A stretch of DNA of 34,468 nt from VFMC01 sp031400715. GTDB lineage: Bacteria > Actinomycetota > Acidimicrobiia > Acidimicrobiales > Ilumatobacteraceae. The translations under genes and the position numbers were made by a program. The stretch covers positions 1 through 34,468 of the forward strand of contig JANNQK010000055.1 in assembly GCA_031400715.1 (NCBI GenBank), written 5' to 3'. Below the pieces are notes generated by a model. It made no database searches. It was not told the origin of the DNA and worked only from the letters and a program-made list of their open reading frames with translations. Positions 14,107 to 22,399 of this stretch are shown here, one piece after another. The stretch's first letter is position 1. Each line of letters opens with the position of its first letter.

Positions 14107-14972
14107 CCGCAGCCATTCCCACCACAGCGGTCGCCCTGATGGCGATGCTGCTCGTCGCCGCGGCGATCAGCTGTGCGTACCTCGCAACGCGGCCTTCGCC
14201 CGCTCGGCCCTCGACCCATCGAACCGCGGCGCGTGGAGCGCTCGACGGCGTCGATGCCACCCGGATCGTGATCGCCTCGGCGATCGCGGCCGTGGTGGCC
14301 GTTGTGACCCACTGGTTGGTGCTGTCGATCGTCGCCGGTGTGCTGTCGATCGCCTGGAGGCGGCTGCTCCGCGACGAGCGCGCCGAGGCGGAGCGAGCGC
14401 ACGTCGAGGGAATCGCCAAGTGGCTCGAAGATCTGCGCGACACGCTGCGCGGCTCATCGGTGGGCACCGAGGAAGCCCTCGAGAACGTCGCCCTGCGCGC
14501 TCCGGAGGCGGTGCGCGAACCGTTGGCGACCTTCGCGCTCCGGCGTCGCCAGGGCTTTCGCACCGAAGACGCGCTCACCGATCTCGCCGATGCACTCGCC
14601 CACCCCACCAGCGACGCCGCGATCGCGGCGATCAGGTTGGTGGTCACCGGCACCGCAGGCCCCGGTCGGCTGTTCCGCACGGTCGACTCCCTCGCTGCGG
14701 CGGCACGCGACGAGGTGCGCGCCCGCGAACGCGTCGACCGCACCCGTGCCGTCTACCGCTCGTCGATGACCCGGCTCGTCGTGATCGCTGGGCTGATCGT
14801 CGGCTACCTGCGCCTGGCCGCGGGCGACCTCTTGCAGCCGTACAGCTCGCCGACCGGGCAGCTGGTCCTGCTCGTGCCGCTCGCGATGTGGGGCGGTTGC
14901 CTCTTCTGGCTGCGCAGCCTGTGCCGCTATGAGGTGCCAGGTCGCTATCGCATCGCAGGGAGCGCGACATGA
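14103..14972 (+). CDS. tadB: Tad inner-membrane platform protein TadB
   Basis: 289 aa; the GTG start at 14103 overlaps the tadA stop as GTGA. Helices are seen near residues 8-27 and 57-82. A type II secretion F-type cytoplasmic segment follows (AKWLEDLRDTLRGSSVGTEEAL, FRTEDALTDLADALAHPTSD, RLFRTVDSLAAAARDEVRARERV), then two C-terminal helices (about 220-268). TadB and TadC together form the membrane platform on which TadA acts. The next gene begins within its stop (ATGA). Confidence -1.
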   Translation: MTAAIPTTAVALMAMLLVAAAISCAYLATRPSPARPSTHRTAARGALDGVDATRIVIASAIAAVVAVVTHWLVLSIVAGVLSIAWRRLLRDERAEAERAHVEGIAKWLEDLRDTLRGSSVGTEEALENVALRAPEAVREPLATFALRRRQGFRTEDALTDLADALAHPTSDAAIAAIRLVVTGTAGPGRLFRTVDSLAAAARDEVRARERVDRTRAVYRSSMTRLVVIAGLIVGYLRLAAGDLLQPYSSPTGQLVLLVPLAMWGGCLFWLRSLCRYEVPGRYRIAGSAT

Positions 14973-15985
14973 CGCCGATCCCCACTGCCGTGGTCGTCTC
15001 GATCCTCATGGCCTCCGCCGTGGGTGCCCTCGTCCTGGGGGTGCGCCCGCGGCGGCGCACGATCGCCGAGGTCCGTTCGATCTTGCAGCCGTCGAACCTC
15101 TTCGTCGACCGTGCACGCGACACGAGTCACCGACAGGCCGCCGGTAGCGGTCGATCTGTCGGTGGCTCGATGTCTGCTCCGTCACGAGCGCACTCGAGGC
15201 CGATCTCACGGTTGATGCAGCCTTCGCCCAAATCGATCGTTCGGCCGATCGTTCGGCCGGTCGTTCGGCCGGTCGTGGAAACGATCAGCCGCGCGATCGA
15301 GACGTCGATCGGTGGCGGTCTCCAGCTGATCCGCCGCACCGCCGACGACGTGGCCACGCGCATCGTGGTTGCCTCGGTGGCCCTCGGCTTCGCCACGCTC
15401 TGCATGGTCGCGTCTCTGATGGCGATCCGGGTGCTCCCGCCGAGCCCGTGGTGGATGCTGCTCGTCATCGCCGCAGCGGTGGCCGGTGGGACGGTGATGT
15501 GGGGTGACACCCGGTCGGCGGTCGCCCGCCGCACGCGCGAGTTCCGCCGCACCACCGCCGACTTCATCCAGATGGTGGCCGTGGGCCTCACGACCGACCA
15601 GAGCGTGGAAGAGGCCGTGCAGTTCGCCCTCGGGGTGGGCGAGAGCGACCTGTTCGATCTCCTGCGAGACGAGTTGGCGACGGCCCCGATGCGCGGCGTG
15701 CCCCTGTGGGAGGCGCTCGATCAACTGGGCCAGACGTTCCGGCAGCGCGAGCTGTGCGAGTTCGCCGGATCGATCGAACGTCAGGGCACGCAAGGGGTGT
15801 CGATCACCGACACCGTGAACACCCTCGCCACGGCGATGCGGGCGAAGGCGCTCGACGAGCTCGAACGCGATGCCGACCGGGCCAACGCCAACCTCTCCGG
15901 ACCCACGATCGGGTTCGTGGTCGCGACGATGGTCTTCCTTGCTTTTCCGCTCGCGGTGCGAATCGGGGAGGCCTTCGGTGGCTGA
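14969..15985 (+). CDS. tadC: Tad inner-membrane platform protein TadC
   Basis: 338 aa with an ATGA overlap to tadB. A helix at residues 6-25 is followed by a basic, Ser/Arg-rich linker containing (I/V)VRP repeats (about 90-102). Two helices follow (about 128-152 and 156-176), then an F-type domain (FIQMVAVGLTTDQSVEEAVQFAL, GVPLWEALDQLGQTF, ELCEFAGSIERQGTQGVSI) and a C-terminal helix (312-332). The extended linker before the second helix is longer than I expect for the family. It acts with TadB as the platform for pilus assembly. Its last 8 bases overlap a small GTG-started frame. Confidence -1.
   Translation: MTPIPTAVVVSILMASAVGALVLGVRPRRRTIAEVRSILQPSNLFVDRARDTSHRQAAGSGRSVGGSMSAPSRAHSRPISRLMQPSPKSIVRPIVRPVVRPVVETISRAIETSIGGGLQLIRRTADDVATRIVVASVALGFATLCMVASLMAIRVLPPSPWWMLLVIAAAVAGGTVMWGDTRSAVARRTREFRRTTADFIQMVAVGLTTDQSVEEAVQFALGVGESDLFDLLRDELATAPMRGVPLWEALDQLGQTFRQRELCEFAGSIERQGTQGVSITDTVNTLATAMRAKALDELERDADRANANLSGPTIGFVVATMVFLAFPLAVRIGEAFGG
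15238..15273 (+). repeat. 12-bp tandem repeat inside tadC
   Basis: Three units of CGTTCGGCCG(A/G)T encode (I/V)VRP repeats in the linker of TadC. Confidence -1.
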
Positions 15986-16085
15986 TCCCGTCGCACCGGC
16001 CCATCTCGCTCGGGCCCTCGATGCCCGGCGACCAACAACCACCGGCAGTGCCGGTGCAACGACAGAAAGCAACGGCGGCACATGA
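15978..16085 (+). CDS. Small coupled ORF (35 aa) between tadC and the pilin-like gene
   Basis: The GTG at 15978 is preceded by a strong Shine-Dalgarno GGGGAGG (15965-15971, 6-base spacing). It overlaps the tadC end by 8 bases, and its stop overlaps the next ATG as ATGA. The product is hydrophilic, Ala/Thr-rich and has no membrane segment (begins VADPVAPAHLARALDARRP). I recognise no family. It may be a real micropeptide, or a coupling frame that delivers ribosomes to the weakly marked pilin-like start. The strict overlaps on both sides are the main support. Confidence -1.
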   Translation: MADPVAPAHLARALDARRPTTTGSAGATTESNGGT

Positions 16086-16333
16086 ACCAACTCCTGATCC
16101 CGATCTCCGCCCGAACCCATCGGGCCATCTCCGAGCTCCAACACAGGCTCGGCACCAAGTTCCGACGCACGTGGGACGAACGCGCCGATGAAACCGGCCT
16201 CGACGAAGCGGTGACCAAGATGATCTGGCTCGCCGTCGGCATCGGTGTGGCCGTCGCGGCGACGGCGTTCTTCATCACGGTGTTCGACACCGCCCAGGCG
16301 AACGTGCCCGATCCGGTGGCGCCGACACCGTGA
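16082..16333 (+). CDS. Small membrane protein, candidate Tad/Flp-type pilin
   Basis: 83 aa; ATGA overlap with the small ORF and one-base overlap with the next gene. A polar head (1-38) ends in ADETG, followed by LDEAVTKMIWLAVGIGVAVA (40-59) as a single hydrophobic helix and a short Pro-rich tail. A glycine before a hydrophobic segment with an acidic residue (E42) resembles a prepilin cleavage site, and size and position (after tadC, before tadE) fit the major pilin. The acid is at +3 rather than the usual +5 after the glycine and the head is long, so this is a candidate rather than a firm call. No other Flp-like ORF is in the operon. Confidence -1.
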   Translation: MNQLLIPISARTHRAISELQHRLGTKFRRTWDERADETGLDEAVTKMIWLAVGIGVAVAATAFFITVFDTAQANVPDPVAPTP

Positions 16334-16725
16334 TGCCCACCCGGCCGGCGGATGCTCTCGTCTCACGCGACCGCGGTTCGGTCGATGTGTCGATCGAGAT
16401 GCTGTTCGGCACCGTGGCCGTGCTGATGGCACTGCTGCTGGTGTTCGAGACCGCCGCGTTCTGGCATGCGCGCAACGTCTTCGACGACGCGGCCTCCGAC
16501 GGTGCCCGCATCGCCGCTGCGTATGACGGCAGCTGTGCCGACGGGGTGGAGGTCACCCTGAACGCCATCGCCCGACATGCCGGATCGTGGGCCCGTGACG
16601 TGGAGGTCTCGTGCGTGGATGCACCGTTGGTGGTGGTGACCGTGACCGGTCGCACCCCCGGCGTGGTCGGCGATGCGCTCGGCATGAGCGCGACCGTCGC
16701 CGAATCTGCACCGAGGGAGCGATGA
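16333..16725 (+). CDS. TadE-like pseudopilin
   Basis: 130 aa from the ATG at 16333 (TGATG overlap); a GTG at 16330 is an alternative. RDRG (12-15) precedes a hydrophobic helix (SVDVSIEMLFGTVAVLMALL and on to FETAAF). A TadE pattern of Ala-rich ASDGARIAAAYDG and a beta-rich tail with two cysteines (in DGSCADG and EVSCVDA) follows. TadE-type pseudopilins are processed by the prepilin peptidase and are needed for pilus assembly. It shares the RDRG-plus-helix layout with the next two gene products. Confidence -1.
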   Translation: MPTRPADALVSRDRGSVDVSIEMLFGTVAVLMALLLVFETAAFWHARNVFDDAASDGARIAAAYDGSCADGVEVTLNAIARHAGSWARDVEVSCVDAPLVVVTVTGRTPGVVGDALGMSATVAESAPRER

Positions 16726-17151
16726 GTGGCATCGACGACCGATCGCGACCGCGGCGTGGTGACACCGGTGGAGATGATGTTCGTCTTGGTGTTCCTGCTG
16801 CTGTCGGTCGCGTTCCTGGGCTTCCTCGGTCGGCTTCACGCGGCGGGAGTGCAGGTGACGAACACCTCGCAGTCGGCGGCCCGCGCAGCGTCCTTGGCGG
16901 GCGACCCCGACGAGGGGCGCCGGCTCGCGCAGGAAACGGTCGTTGCCTCGACCCTGTCGAGCCGGTGCGCGACGACGCCGATCGCCGAGCTCACGTGGCG
17001 GCCGTCGACGGTGGGCAGTTGGCAGGGCGGTTCGGTCACGGTGACGGTGACGTGCGTCGTGGGCAACGGCGAGCTCTCCGGCATCTGGACACCCGGCGCG
17101 CGCACCCTTCGTGCGAGCGACACACAACCCATCGACAGGTATCAGCGATGA
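16726..17151 (+). CDS. Second TadE-like pseudopilin
   Basis: 141 aa. The GTG start directly abuts the previous stop and has GAGGGAG upstream. RDRG (7-10) precedes VVTPVEMMFVLVFLLLSVAF, a hydrophobic helix with a glutamate at +6. NTSQSAARAASLAGDPDEGR and a Cys-containing beta-rich tail (SSRCATTP, VTCVVGNGE) follow, as in TadE/TadF pseudopilins. The stop overlaps the next ATG (ATGA). Confidence -1.
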   Translation: MASTTDRDRGVVTPVEMMFVLVFLLLSVAFLGFLGRLHAAGVQVTNTSQSAARAASLAGDPDEGRRLAQETVVASTLSSRCATTPIAELTWRPSTVGSWQGGSVTVTVTCVVGNGELSGIWTPGARTLRASDTQPIDRYQR

Positions 17152-17582
17152 CTGCCGCAACGACATCGAGCGGCACGAGCAGCCACCGTCGCGATCGTGG
17201 CTCATTGTCGATCATGCTCGTCGTGTTCGTCACCGTCACCCTGGGGGGAGGCGCCCTCGTCGTCGACGGAGGCCGAGCCATGGCTGCCCGTCGGCACGCG
17301 GCCAACACCGCCGAGGCAGCGGCGCGACGCGCCGTCGCCGAGCAATCGCTGACCCGGGGGTTCGATCCCGACGTGGCGCGCTCGGTCGCGCTGGACCATG
17401 CGGTGCGATCGGGGGTGGACGCCGGTGACGTGGTCGTCGCCATCCGCACGGGCCCGACAGGCGAGGCCGAGGTGGTGGTGACCATCACCGAGCGCCGCCG
17501 GGCTGTCTTCCTCGCCCTCGGCGGCGCCGACGAGTTCAGCGTGCGCGCCTCGGGCGCAGCCACGGTCGTCTACGCCACCTGA
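17148..17582 (+). CDS. TadG-like pilus-assembly protein
   Basis: 144 aa, ATGA overlap. RDRG (15-18) precedes SLSIMLVVFVTVTLGGGALV, then VDGGRAMAARRHAANTAEAA, the typical N-terminal region of TadG-like Flp assembly proteins (Asp followed by Gly-Arg, then an Ala-rich helix). The C-terminal von Willebrand-type domain of longer TadG proteins is absent, so this is the short actinobacterial form. It is the last gene of the tightly overlapping block; 116 bp without a clear hairpin separate it from the LysM-BTAD gene, so transcription may continue. Confidence -1.
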   Translation: MTAATTSSGTSSHRRDRGSLSIMLVVFVTVTLGGGALVVDGGRAMAARRHAANTAEAAARRAVAEQSLTRGFDPDVARSVALDHAVRSGVDAGDVVVAIRTGPTGEAEVVVTITERRRAVFLALGGADEFSVRASGAATVVYAT

Positions 17583-17616
17583 CCCGCCACCACATCTCCG
17601 CCCGCAACGTTGCACT

Positions 17617-17680
17617 CCTGCCCGAATCACTCCCGTCCGAACCCATGCCTGCCCGAATCACTCCCACGAATCACTCTCGC
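17617..17680. repeat. 18-bp repeat upstream of the LysM-BTAD gene
   Basis: CCTGCCCGAATCACTCCC occurs at 17617-17634 and 17648-17665, and a third partial copy (CGAATCACTC) begins at 17667. It lies in the leader before the ATG at 17699 and may be an operator. Confidence -1.
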
Positions 17681-17698
17681 CGAAAGGATCGATCCCCG

Positions 17699-20600
17699 AT
17701 GCGCCGTTCCTCGGCCGGACTGTTGTCCGGCGTCTCCCGACTCCTTGCCGCCGTCACGATCCTCGGCGTGCTCGTCGTGCTCCCGCTGGTGGTGTGGCGC
17801 GGCGTCGGCGGCGAATCGGGAGGCATCTACTGGCGGAGCTCGCTCGGATCGGGACGGATCGATGCCGACACGGTGGTGGCACTCGGGTTGATCGTGTTCT
17901 CCGCGCTGTGGGTCTGGTTCGCTCTCACCGCAGTCGGCGAGATCGCGCGCGTCGTTGCCTGGCATCGGCACCCGACCGCCACGCTGCCGCCCGTGCCGCC
18001 GTCGCCGAGTGGTGCGATTCGGCGACTCGTGCGCGCTGCGCTGGTGTCGACGTCCGCGGTGATGGGCGCCGGTCTGGTGAGTCTCACCGGGGTGTCGGGC
18101 GCACGAGCGGCTGCGATGAACCCGGTCGCCGCGGTGTCTCCACCCGCGATGACGCTCGCATCGCCGGCGTCGTTCACCGATGGTCACGGCGCCGGCGCAT
18201 GGACCCCCGGCACGGTGCGCTCCTCTGGGCGGGACACCCCCTACTCGGTGGCGGTTCGTCTCGGCGATCCGCAGTTGCGCGACCAGATCATCGCGCTGAA
18301 CCGCGGAGCGACGGCCCCGGATGGTTCGTCCTGGACCGGCGGTGTGTTCCCGGCGGGCATGGTCGTCGAGGTGCCCGAGGGTGTGGGTGGGCCGCGGCCG
18401 ACGACATGGGTGCCGTACGCGGTCGAGGAAGGCGACTCGGTGTACCGCATCGCCGCACACCTCGCCAACGGCGACAACAGCCGAGTCCGCGATCTCGCCG
18501 ACGCGATCATCGACCGCAACCTCGGCCGGGTGATGGTGGACGGCCGCGTGTTCGATGACCCATCGTTGATTCGCATCGGGTGGCTACTCGATGTTCCGGC
18601 CGCGTCCGAACCCGGACCGTCCGAGGTCACCCCCGGCGTTCCCGCACCCTTGTGGGACCAGACGCATGTCGTGCGCCCGGGCGAGTCGTACTGGAGCATC
18701 GCCGAACAGCACGTCGATCCGCCGGCCGATGCCGGCGACGTGGCGCACCTGGCTCGCGACCTGCAAGCCCACAACGCGCCGCTGCTCGGGTACAGCCACA
18801 CGGCGATGCTGCATCCCGGCGATCCGGTGGAGCTTCCCGAGCCGTCCCCGGACGTTGCGCCGGCGATGGCGCCGCTCCCCATCGCTGCCCCTGCGAACGA
18901 CGAGTCGGTGGGCGACCCGTCGGCGGACATGACGACAGCGCCCGCCGGCGTGGCCGCGAACGATCCGGGCCTGCCGGGCGACACCGAGCCGGCACGGACT
19001 CCACCGGTGCTCGAGCTCCCTCCCCAACCGATCGCTTCCGTCGGGCGCGACATGTTGCCTCCGGTGTCCACCTCCCCCACCGATCGCCCGTCGGTCGACG
19101 TCGCCACACAGGTCGCTCCCGATGCCGATGCCGGTGCCGATACCGATACCGATACCGGTGCCGATGCCGGTGCCGAGGGGCGATCGCCCGTGACGACGAG
19201 CCTGGCTGCGGCGGTGCTGTTGTGCGCCGGCGCGCTCGGCCTGGTCGAGTCGCGTCGTCGTCAACAGCTGCGCCGCGCCGGAACGAACTCGCGCGCGCCG
19301 CAACCGACACCACGTGAGGTGGAGATCGAGCGTCTCGTCCGGTCACTCGATGCCGCACAGCGGGCGGTCCGCCTCGATCTCGCGCTTCGGGTTGCCGGGC
19401 ATCTCCTGGTGGGCACGGGCGGGTTCGTGTTGGGTGCGATCGTTGCCCACGATGGTGGCGTGACGTTGCTGCTCGACCGGCCGGGCCGGAGCCCGTCGGG
19501 CCCGTGGAGCCTCGGCGCGGCCGCCGATCGTTGGGAGTTGTCGGCCAGGACGCCGAACGAGGAGCTGGCGCCGCTGTCGCGGCTGGCGGGCCAACCCTGC
19601 CCTGCTCTGGTGCACCTCGGCCGTGTCGCCGTCGACACCTGCGAGCCGTCCCCCGGCGGCGGCGGCGAGCTGTTCCTCGATCTCGAGGCCTTCGGCCTGG
19701 TGTGCATCGACGCTGACACCGACGGTTCACACCGCGGTGCCGATGCGATCCTCCGTGCGATCGCTGCTTCGCTGGCCGCCTCACCGGTGGGGGAGACGCT
19801 CCGGTTGATCACTCATGATCTCGACCCTGCAGTGCATCTCGGAAACGGCAATGCCGAGTGCGCTCGCGATTTCGACGAGGCCATCGACATGGCCGCGTCG
19901 GCACTCGGCTCGACGCCCACGGCGATCGGGCACCGACGTACCTCGGAGCTCCGCGCGCGTGGCATCGGAGGTGAGGCCTGGGAGCCCGTCGTCGTGGTGT
20001 CGGCTGCAGACGATCATGAGCCGGCTGCGCTCCGGGAACTGCTCGACGTCACCCGCGGCGGCGGCCGTGGTCTCGCCGTGGTGTTGCGTCACGCAGTCGA
20101 TGGTGCGTCGCTCACGGTTCGGGCGACCACCCAGGGCTGGCAGATGGAGCGCCTGGGGCTCACGGTGGTGCCGGTCGGCCTCGATGAGAAGCACGTGATC
20201 GACCTCCACGATCTGCTCTCCGCTGCCGCGCAGCCCGTGGAGGACGTGGCACTCACCGCTCGCCGCACCACGGTGCCCGCCGCACCCGACCTCGCACCCG
20301 ACCTCGCACACCCCGAGCCGCTCGCCGACCCGTTCACCGAGCCGGCATGGGCATTGCTGGTGCGGGTGTTGGGTGGTGTCGACGTGGTCGACCGCGACGG
20401 GGCGGCCGTCGCGTTCGAACGCGGGAAGTCGCTCGAACTCGTGGCGTGGCTCAGCCAGCACCGCGACCAAGCGACCCGTGGCGGCGCTCGCGCCGCCCTG
20501 TGGGACCTCGACGTGCGTGACGCAACGTTCGCCAACGTGGTCAGCGACGCGCGGCGTTCGCTGGGTCGAGCCGTTGCCCCGGCCGAAGGTGACGAGTGGA

Positions 20601-21091
20601 TCGCGCGCACGCTCACCGATCAACTCCCGTTGCATCCTCGGGTGGTGACCGACGCCGACCTGTTGCGCTGCCGCCTCGACCACAGCCGCCGGCTCGGACA
20701 TCCGGAGGCGATCGAGACGCTCCGTCCGGGGGTGGCCATGATCCGCGATCTTCCGTTCTCGGGCACCGACTTCCTGTGGCCCGATGCCGAGGGCATCACG
20801 TCGTCGCTCACGCTGCTCGCGACGTCGGCCGCGACCGAACTGGCACGGCACCACCTCGGCCTCGGCGACATCGAGGGGGTCTTCTGGGCGACGGGGCACG
20901 GCCTGCGAGCACTTCCGGGCCATGAGGAGCTGATCGGCCTGCGGATGCGAGCTCATGCACACTGTGGTGATCTCGCGGGTGTGCGCCAGGAGTGGGAAGG
21001 CTACGAACGGGCGATCACGGCCGATCCGTGGAGCGATGGCGAGCCATCGCCGAAGTTGCTGTCCCTGCGTCGCCAACTGCTCAGCGCCTGA
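17699..21091 (+). CDS. Membrane LysM-domain protein fused to a SARP/BTAD-type regulator
   Basis: 1130 aa. The start is the ATG at 17699, with AAAGGA 10 bases upstream; an earlier ATG at 17645 lies within the repeated leader and has no ribosome site. Helices are near residues 10-33, 57-80 and 110-134. LysM-like modules follow at about 178-226, 237-300 (WVPYAVEEGDSVYRIAAHLA) and 322-380 (THVVRPGESYWSIAEQH). A Pro/Asp-rich linker with a GA-DTDT repeat leads to a fourth helix (500-516). A large region (540-860) that I do not recognise precedes a C-terminal winged-helix and TPR-like BTAD region (VRVLGGVDVVDRDGAAVAFE, FANVVSDARRSLGR, ELARHHLGLGDIEGVFWATG). With four helices the LysM part would be outside and the BTAD part inside. 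It probably senses the wall or pilus and regulates surface genes (inference). Confidence -1.
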   Translation: MRRSSAGLLSGVSRLLAAVTILGVLVVLPLVVWRGVGGESGGIYWRSSLGSGRIDADTVVALGLIVFSALWVWFALTAVGEIARVVAWHRHPTATLPPVPPSPSGAIRRLVRAALVSTSAVMGAGLVSLTGVSGARAAAMNPVAAVSPPAMTLASPASFTDGHGAGAWTPGTVRSSGRDTPYSVAVRLGDPQLRDQIIALNRGATAPDGSSWTGGVFPAGMVVEVPEGVGGPRPTTWVPYAVEEGDSVYRIAAHLANGDNSRVRDLADAIIDRNLGRVMVDGRVFDDPSLIRIGWLLDVPAASEPGPSEVTPGVPAPLWDQTHVVRPGESYWSIAEQHVDPPADAGDVAHLARDLQAHNAPLLGYSHTAMLHPGDPVELPEPSPDVAPAMAPLPIAAPANDESVGDPSADMTTAPAGVAANDPGLPGDTEPARTPPVLELPPQPIASVGRDMLPPVSTSPTDRPSVDVATQVAPDADAGADTDTDTGADAGAEGRSPVTTSLAAAVLLCAGALGLVESRRRQQLRRAGTNSRAPQPTPREVEIERLVRSLDAAQRAVRLDLALRVAGHLLVGTGGFVLGAIVAHDGGVTLLLDRPGRSPSGPWSLGAAADRWELSARTPNEELAPLSRLAGQPCPALVHLGRVAVDTCEPSPGGGGELFLDLEAFGLVCIDADTDGSHRGADAILRAIAASLAASPVGETLRLITHDLDPAVHLGNGNAECARDFDEAIDMAASALGSTPTAIGHRRTSELRARGIGGEAWEPVVVVSAADDHEPAALRELLDVTRGGGRGLAVVLRHAVDGASLTVRATTQGWQMERLGLTVVPVGLDEKHVIDLHDLLSAAAQPVEDVALTARRTTVPAAPDLAPDLAHPEPLADPFTEPAWALLVRVLGGVDVVDRDGAAVAFERGKSLELVAWLSQHRDQATRGGARAALWDLDVRDATFANVVSDARRSLGRAVAPAEGDEWIARTLTDQLPLHPRVVTDADLLRCRLDHSRRLGHPEAIETLRPGVAMIRDLPFSGTDFLWPDAEGITSSLTLLATSAATELARHHLGLGDIEGVFWATGHGLRALPGHEELIGLRMRAHAHCGDLAGVRQEWEGYERAITADPWSDGEPSPKLLSLRRQLLSA
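19121..19174 (+). repeat. Nine 6-bp repeats in the LysM-BTAD gene
   Basis: Units of G(A/G)T(G/A)CC encode a DADAGADTDT-type acidic linker just before the fourth membrane helix. Confidence -1.
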
Positions 21092-21129
21092 ACGGTCTGC
21101 TCACTCGCAGGCGACCACCGAGCCACCAC

Positions 21130-21135
21130 TACGGT
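21130..21135 (+). promoter_or_regulatory. Possible -10 (TACGGT) giving a leaderless CoA-transferase mRNA
   Basis: TACGGT ends 7 bases before the ATG at 21143, and no Shine-Dalgarno is seen. A start of transcription at the ATG is plausible; no good -35 is visible. Confidence -1.
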
Positions 21136-21142
21136 TCCGCAC

Positions 21143-22399
21143 ATGACAGATGAAGCATCGGAAGCCGAGCGACGGATCGACAGGTCGCGCCCGCTCGACG
21201 GGATCCGAGTGCTCGACCTGACCCGCGTCCTGAGCGGCCCGCACTGCACGCGCATGCTGTGCGACCTGGGGGCCGAGGTGATCAAGGTGGAGCCACCCGA
21301 CGGTGACTCCACGCGTTTCGCGAACCCTCGTGTGAACAGCCTCTCCAGCTACTTCGTACAACAGAACGCAGGCAAGCGGAACATCAGTCTCGACATGGGC
21401 ACGGCGGAGGGCAAGGAGCTCCTCTTGTCGCTCGCCGAGCACTGCGATGTGCTGGTCGAGAACTTCCGACCGGGCGTGACCGATCGCATGGGCATCGGCT
21501 ACGACGCTGTCGCGGCGCGCAACCCGACGATCATCTACGCATCGATCAGTGGCTATGGCCAGACAGGACCGTGGGTGCACCGCCGGGCGTACGCGCCGGT
21601 GGTCGGCGCGGAGGCCGGCAGCACGCAGCTACAGGGCGACGCTCGGGGCGGTCAGTACGCCAACGACCCGATGAGCCACGCCGACGTCTACACCGGGATG
21701 GAGTGCGCCTCGGCCGTGCTGGCATCGCTGTTCCAACGAGAGCGCACCGGTCGAGGTGAGCGCATCGACGTGTCGATGGCGCAGACGATGTTGTACGTCA
21801 ACGAGCACGTGCACGACCTGTTGTGGGACGGACCGGTACAACCCGACTGGATCCGCAGCTACCAGCCCGGTGACTATCCGGTGCTCACCGCCGCCGACGG
21901 CCGCTCGGCGATCATGGCCGGGCATCCGGCCGAGAAGGGCACCTTCGATCGGTTCGTCAACGCGACGGGCAGGTCGGAGTTGTTCCAGGACCAGCGGTTC
22001 GCGGATGTGTCGTCGCGCCTCGCGAACTTCGATGAGCTGATGGATGAGTTGAGAGCGTGGGCCGCCACGATGCCCGACACCGACTCGATCGAGCGAGCGA
22101 TGGACGCGCAGGGACTGGCTTCCGGCACGTTGCGCTCGGTGCGCGACGTGTGCGACACCGATTGGGCGGCAGCTCGGCAGGTCACCGTGGCCGTGAGCGA
22201 TCGCGGCGGTGGCACGATGCGGATCCCGAACGCCCCATGGCGTTTCGCCGGCAGCGACGTCGGTGTGCGCGGCGAGCCGCGGTACCGCGGCGAGGACAAC
22301 CACGCGGTTCTGGGTGAGCTGCTGGGAATCGACGCCGAACGGCTTCGTCAGCTCGATGCCGAAGGTGTGCTCTCGAGCCGGGTGCCCGGCAGGTCGTGA
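21143..22399 (+). CDS. CaiB/BaiF-type (class III) CoA-transferase
   Basis: 418 aa. The N-terminal PLDGIRVLDLTRVLSGPHCTRMLCDLGAEVIKVEPP, read in pieces of the family signature, QNAGKRNISLDM, DVLVENFRPGVTDRMGIGYD, IYASISGYGQTGP and the catalytic-Asp region (D181 in HADVYTGM) are all characteristic. Class III enzymes move CoA between carboxylic acids through an aspartyl intermediate. The substrates cannot be predicted and no pathway genes adjoin. The gene overlaps the downstream DNA ligase by four bases (GTGA), a functionally odd pairing. The length is normal for the family. Confidence -1.
   Translation: MTDEASEAERRIDRSRPLDGIRVLDLTRVLSGPHCTRMLCDLGAEVIKVEPPDGDSTRFANPRVNSLSSYFVQQNAGKRNISLDMGTAEGKELLLSLAEHCDVLVENFRPGVTDRMGIGYDAVAARNPTIIYASISGYGQTGPWVHRRAYAPVVGAEAGSTQLQGDARGGQYANDPMSHADVYTGMECASAVLASLFQRERTGRGERIDVSMAQTMLYVNEHVHDLLWDGPVQPDWIRSYQPGDYPVLTAADGRSAIMAGHPAEKGTFDRFVNATGRSELFQDQRFADVSSRLANFDELMDELRAWAATMPDTDSIERAMDAQGLASGTLRSVRDVCDTDWAAARQVTVAVSDRGGGTMRIPNAPWRFAGSDVGVRGEPRYRGEDNHAVLGELLGIDAERLRQLDAEGVLSSRVPGRS

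Noticed and set aside
18584..19784. Long minus-strand frames inside the LysM-BTAD gene
   Set aside because: Opposite the repeat-containing linker; the translations are Arg/Gly/Ile repeats generated by the 6-bp DNA repeat.
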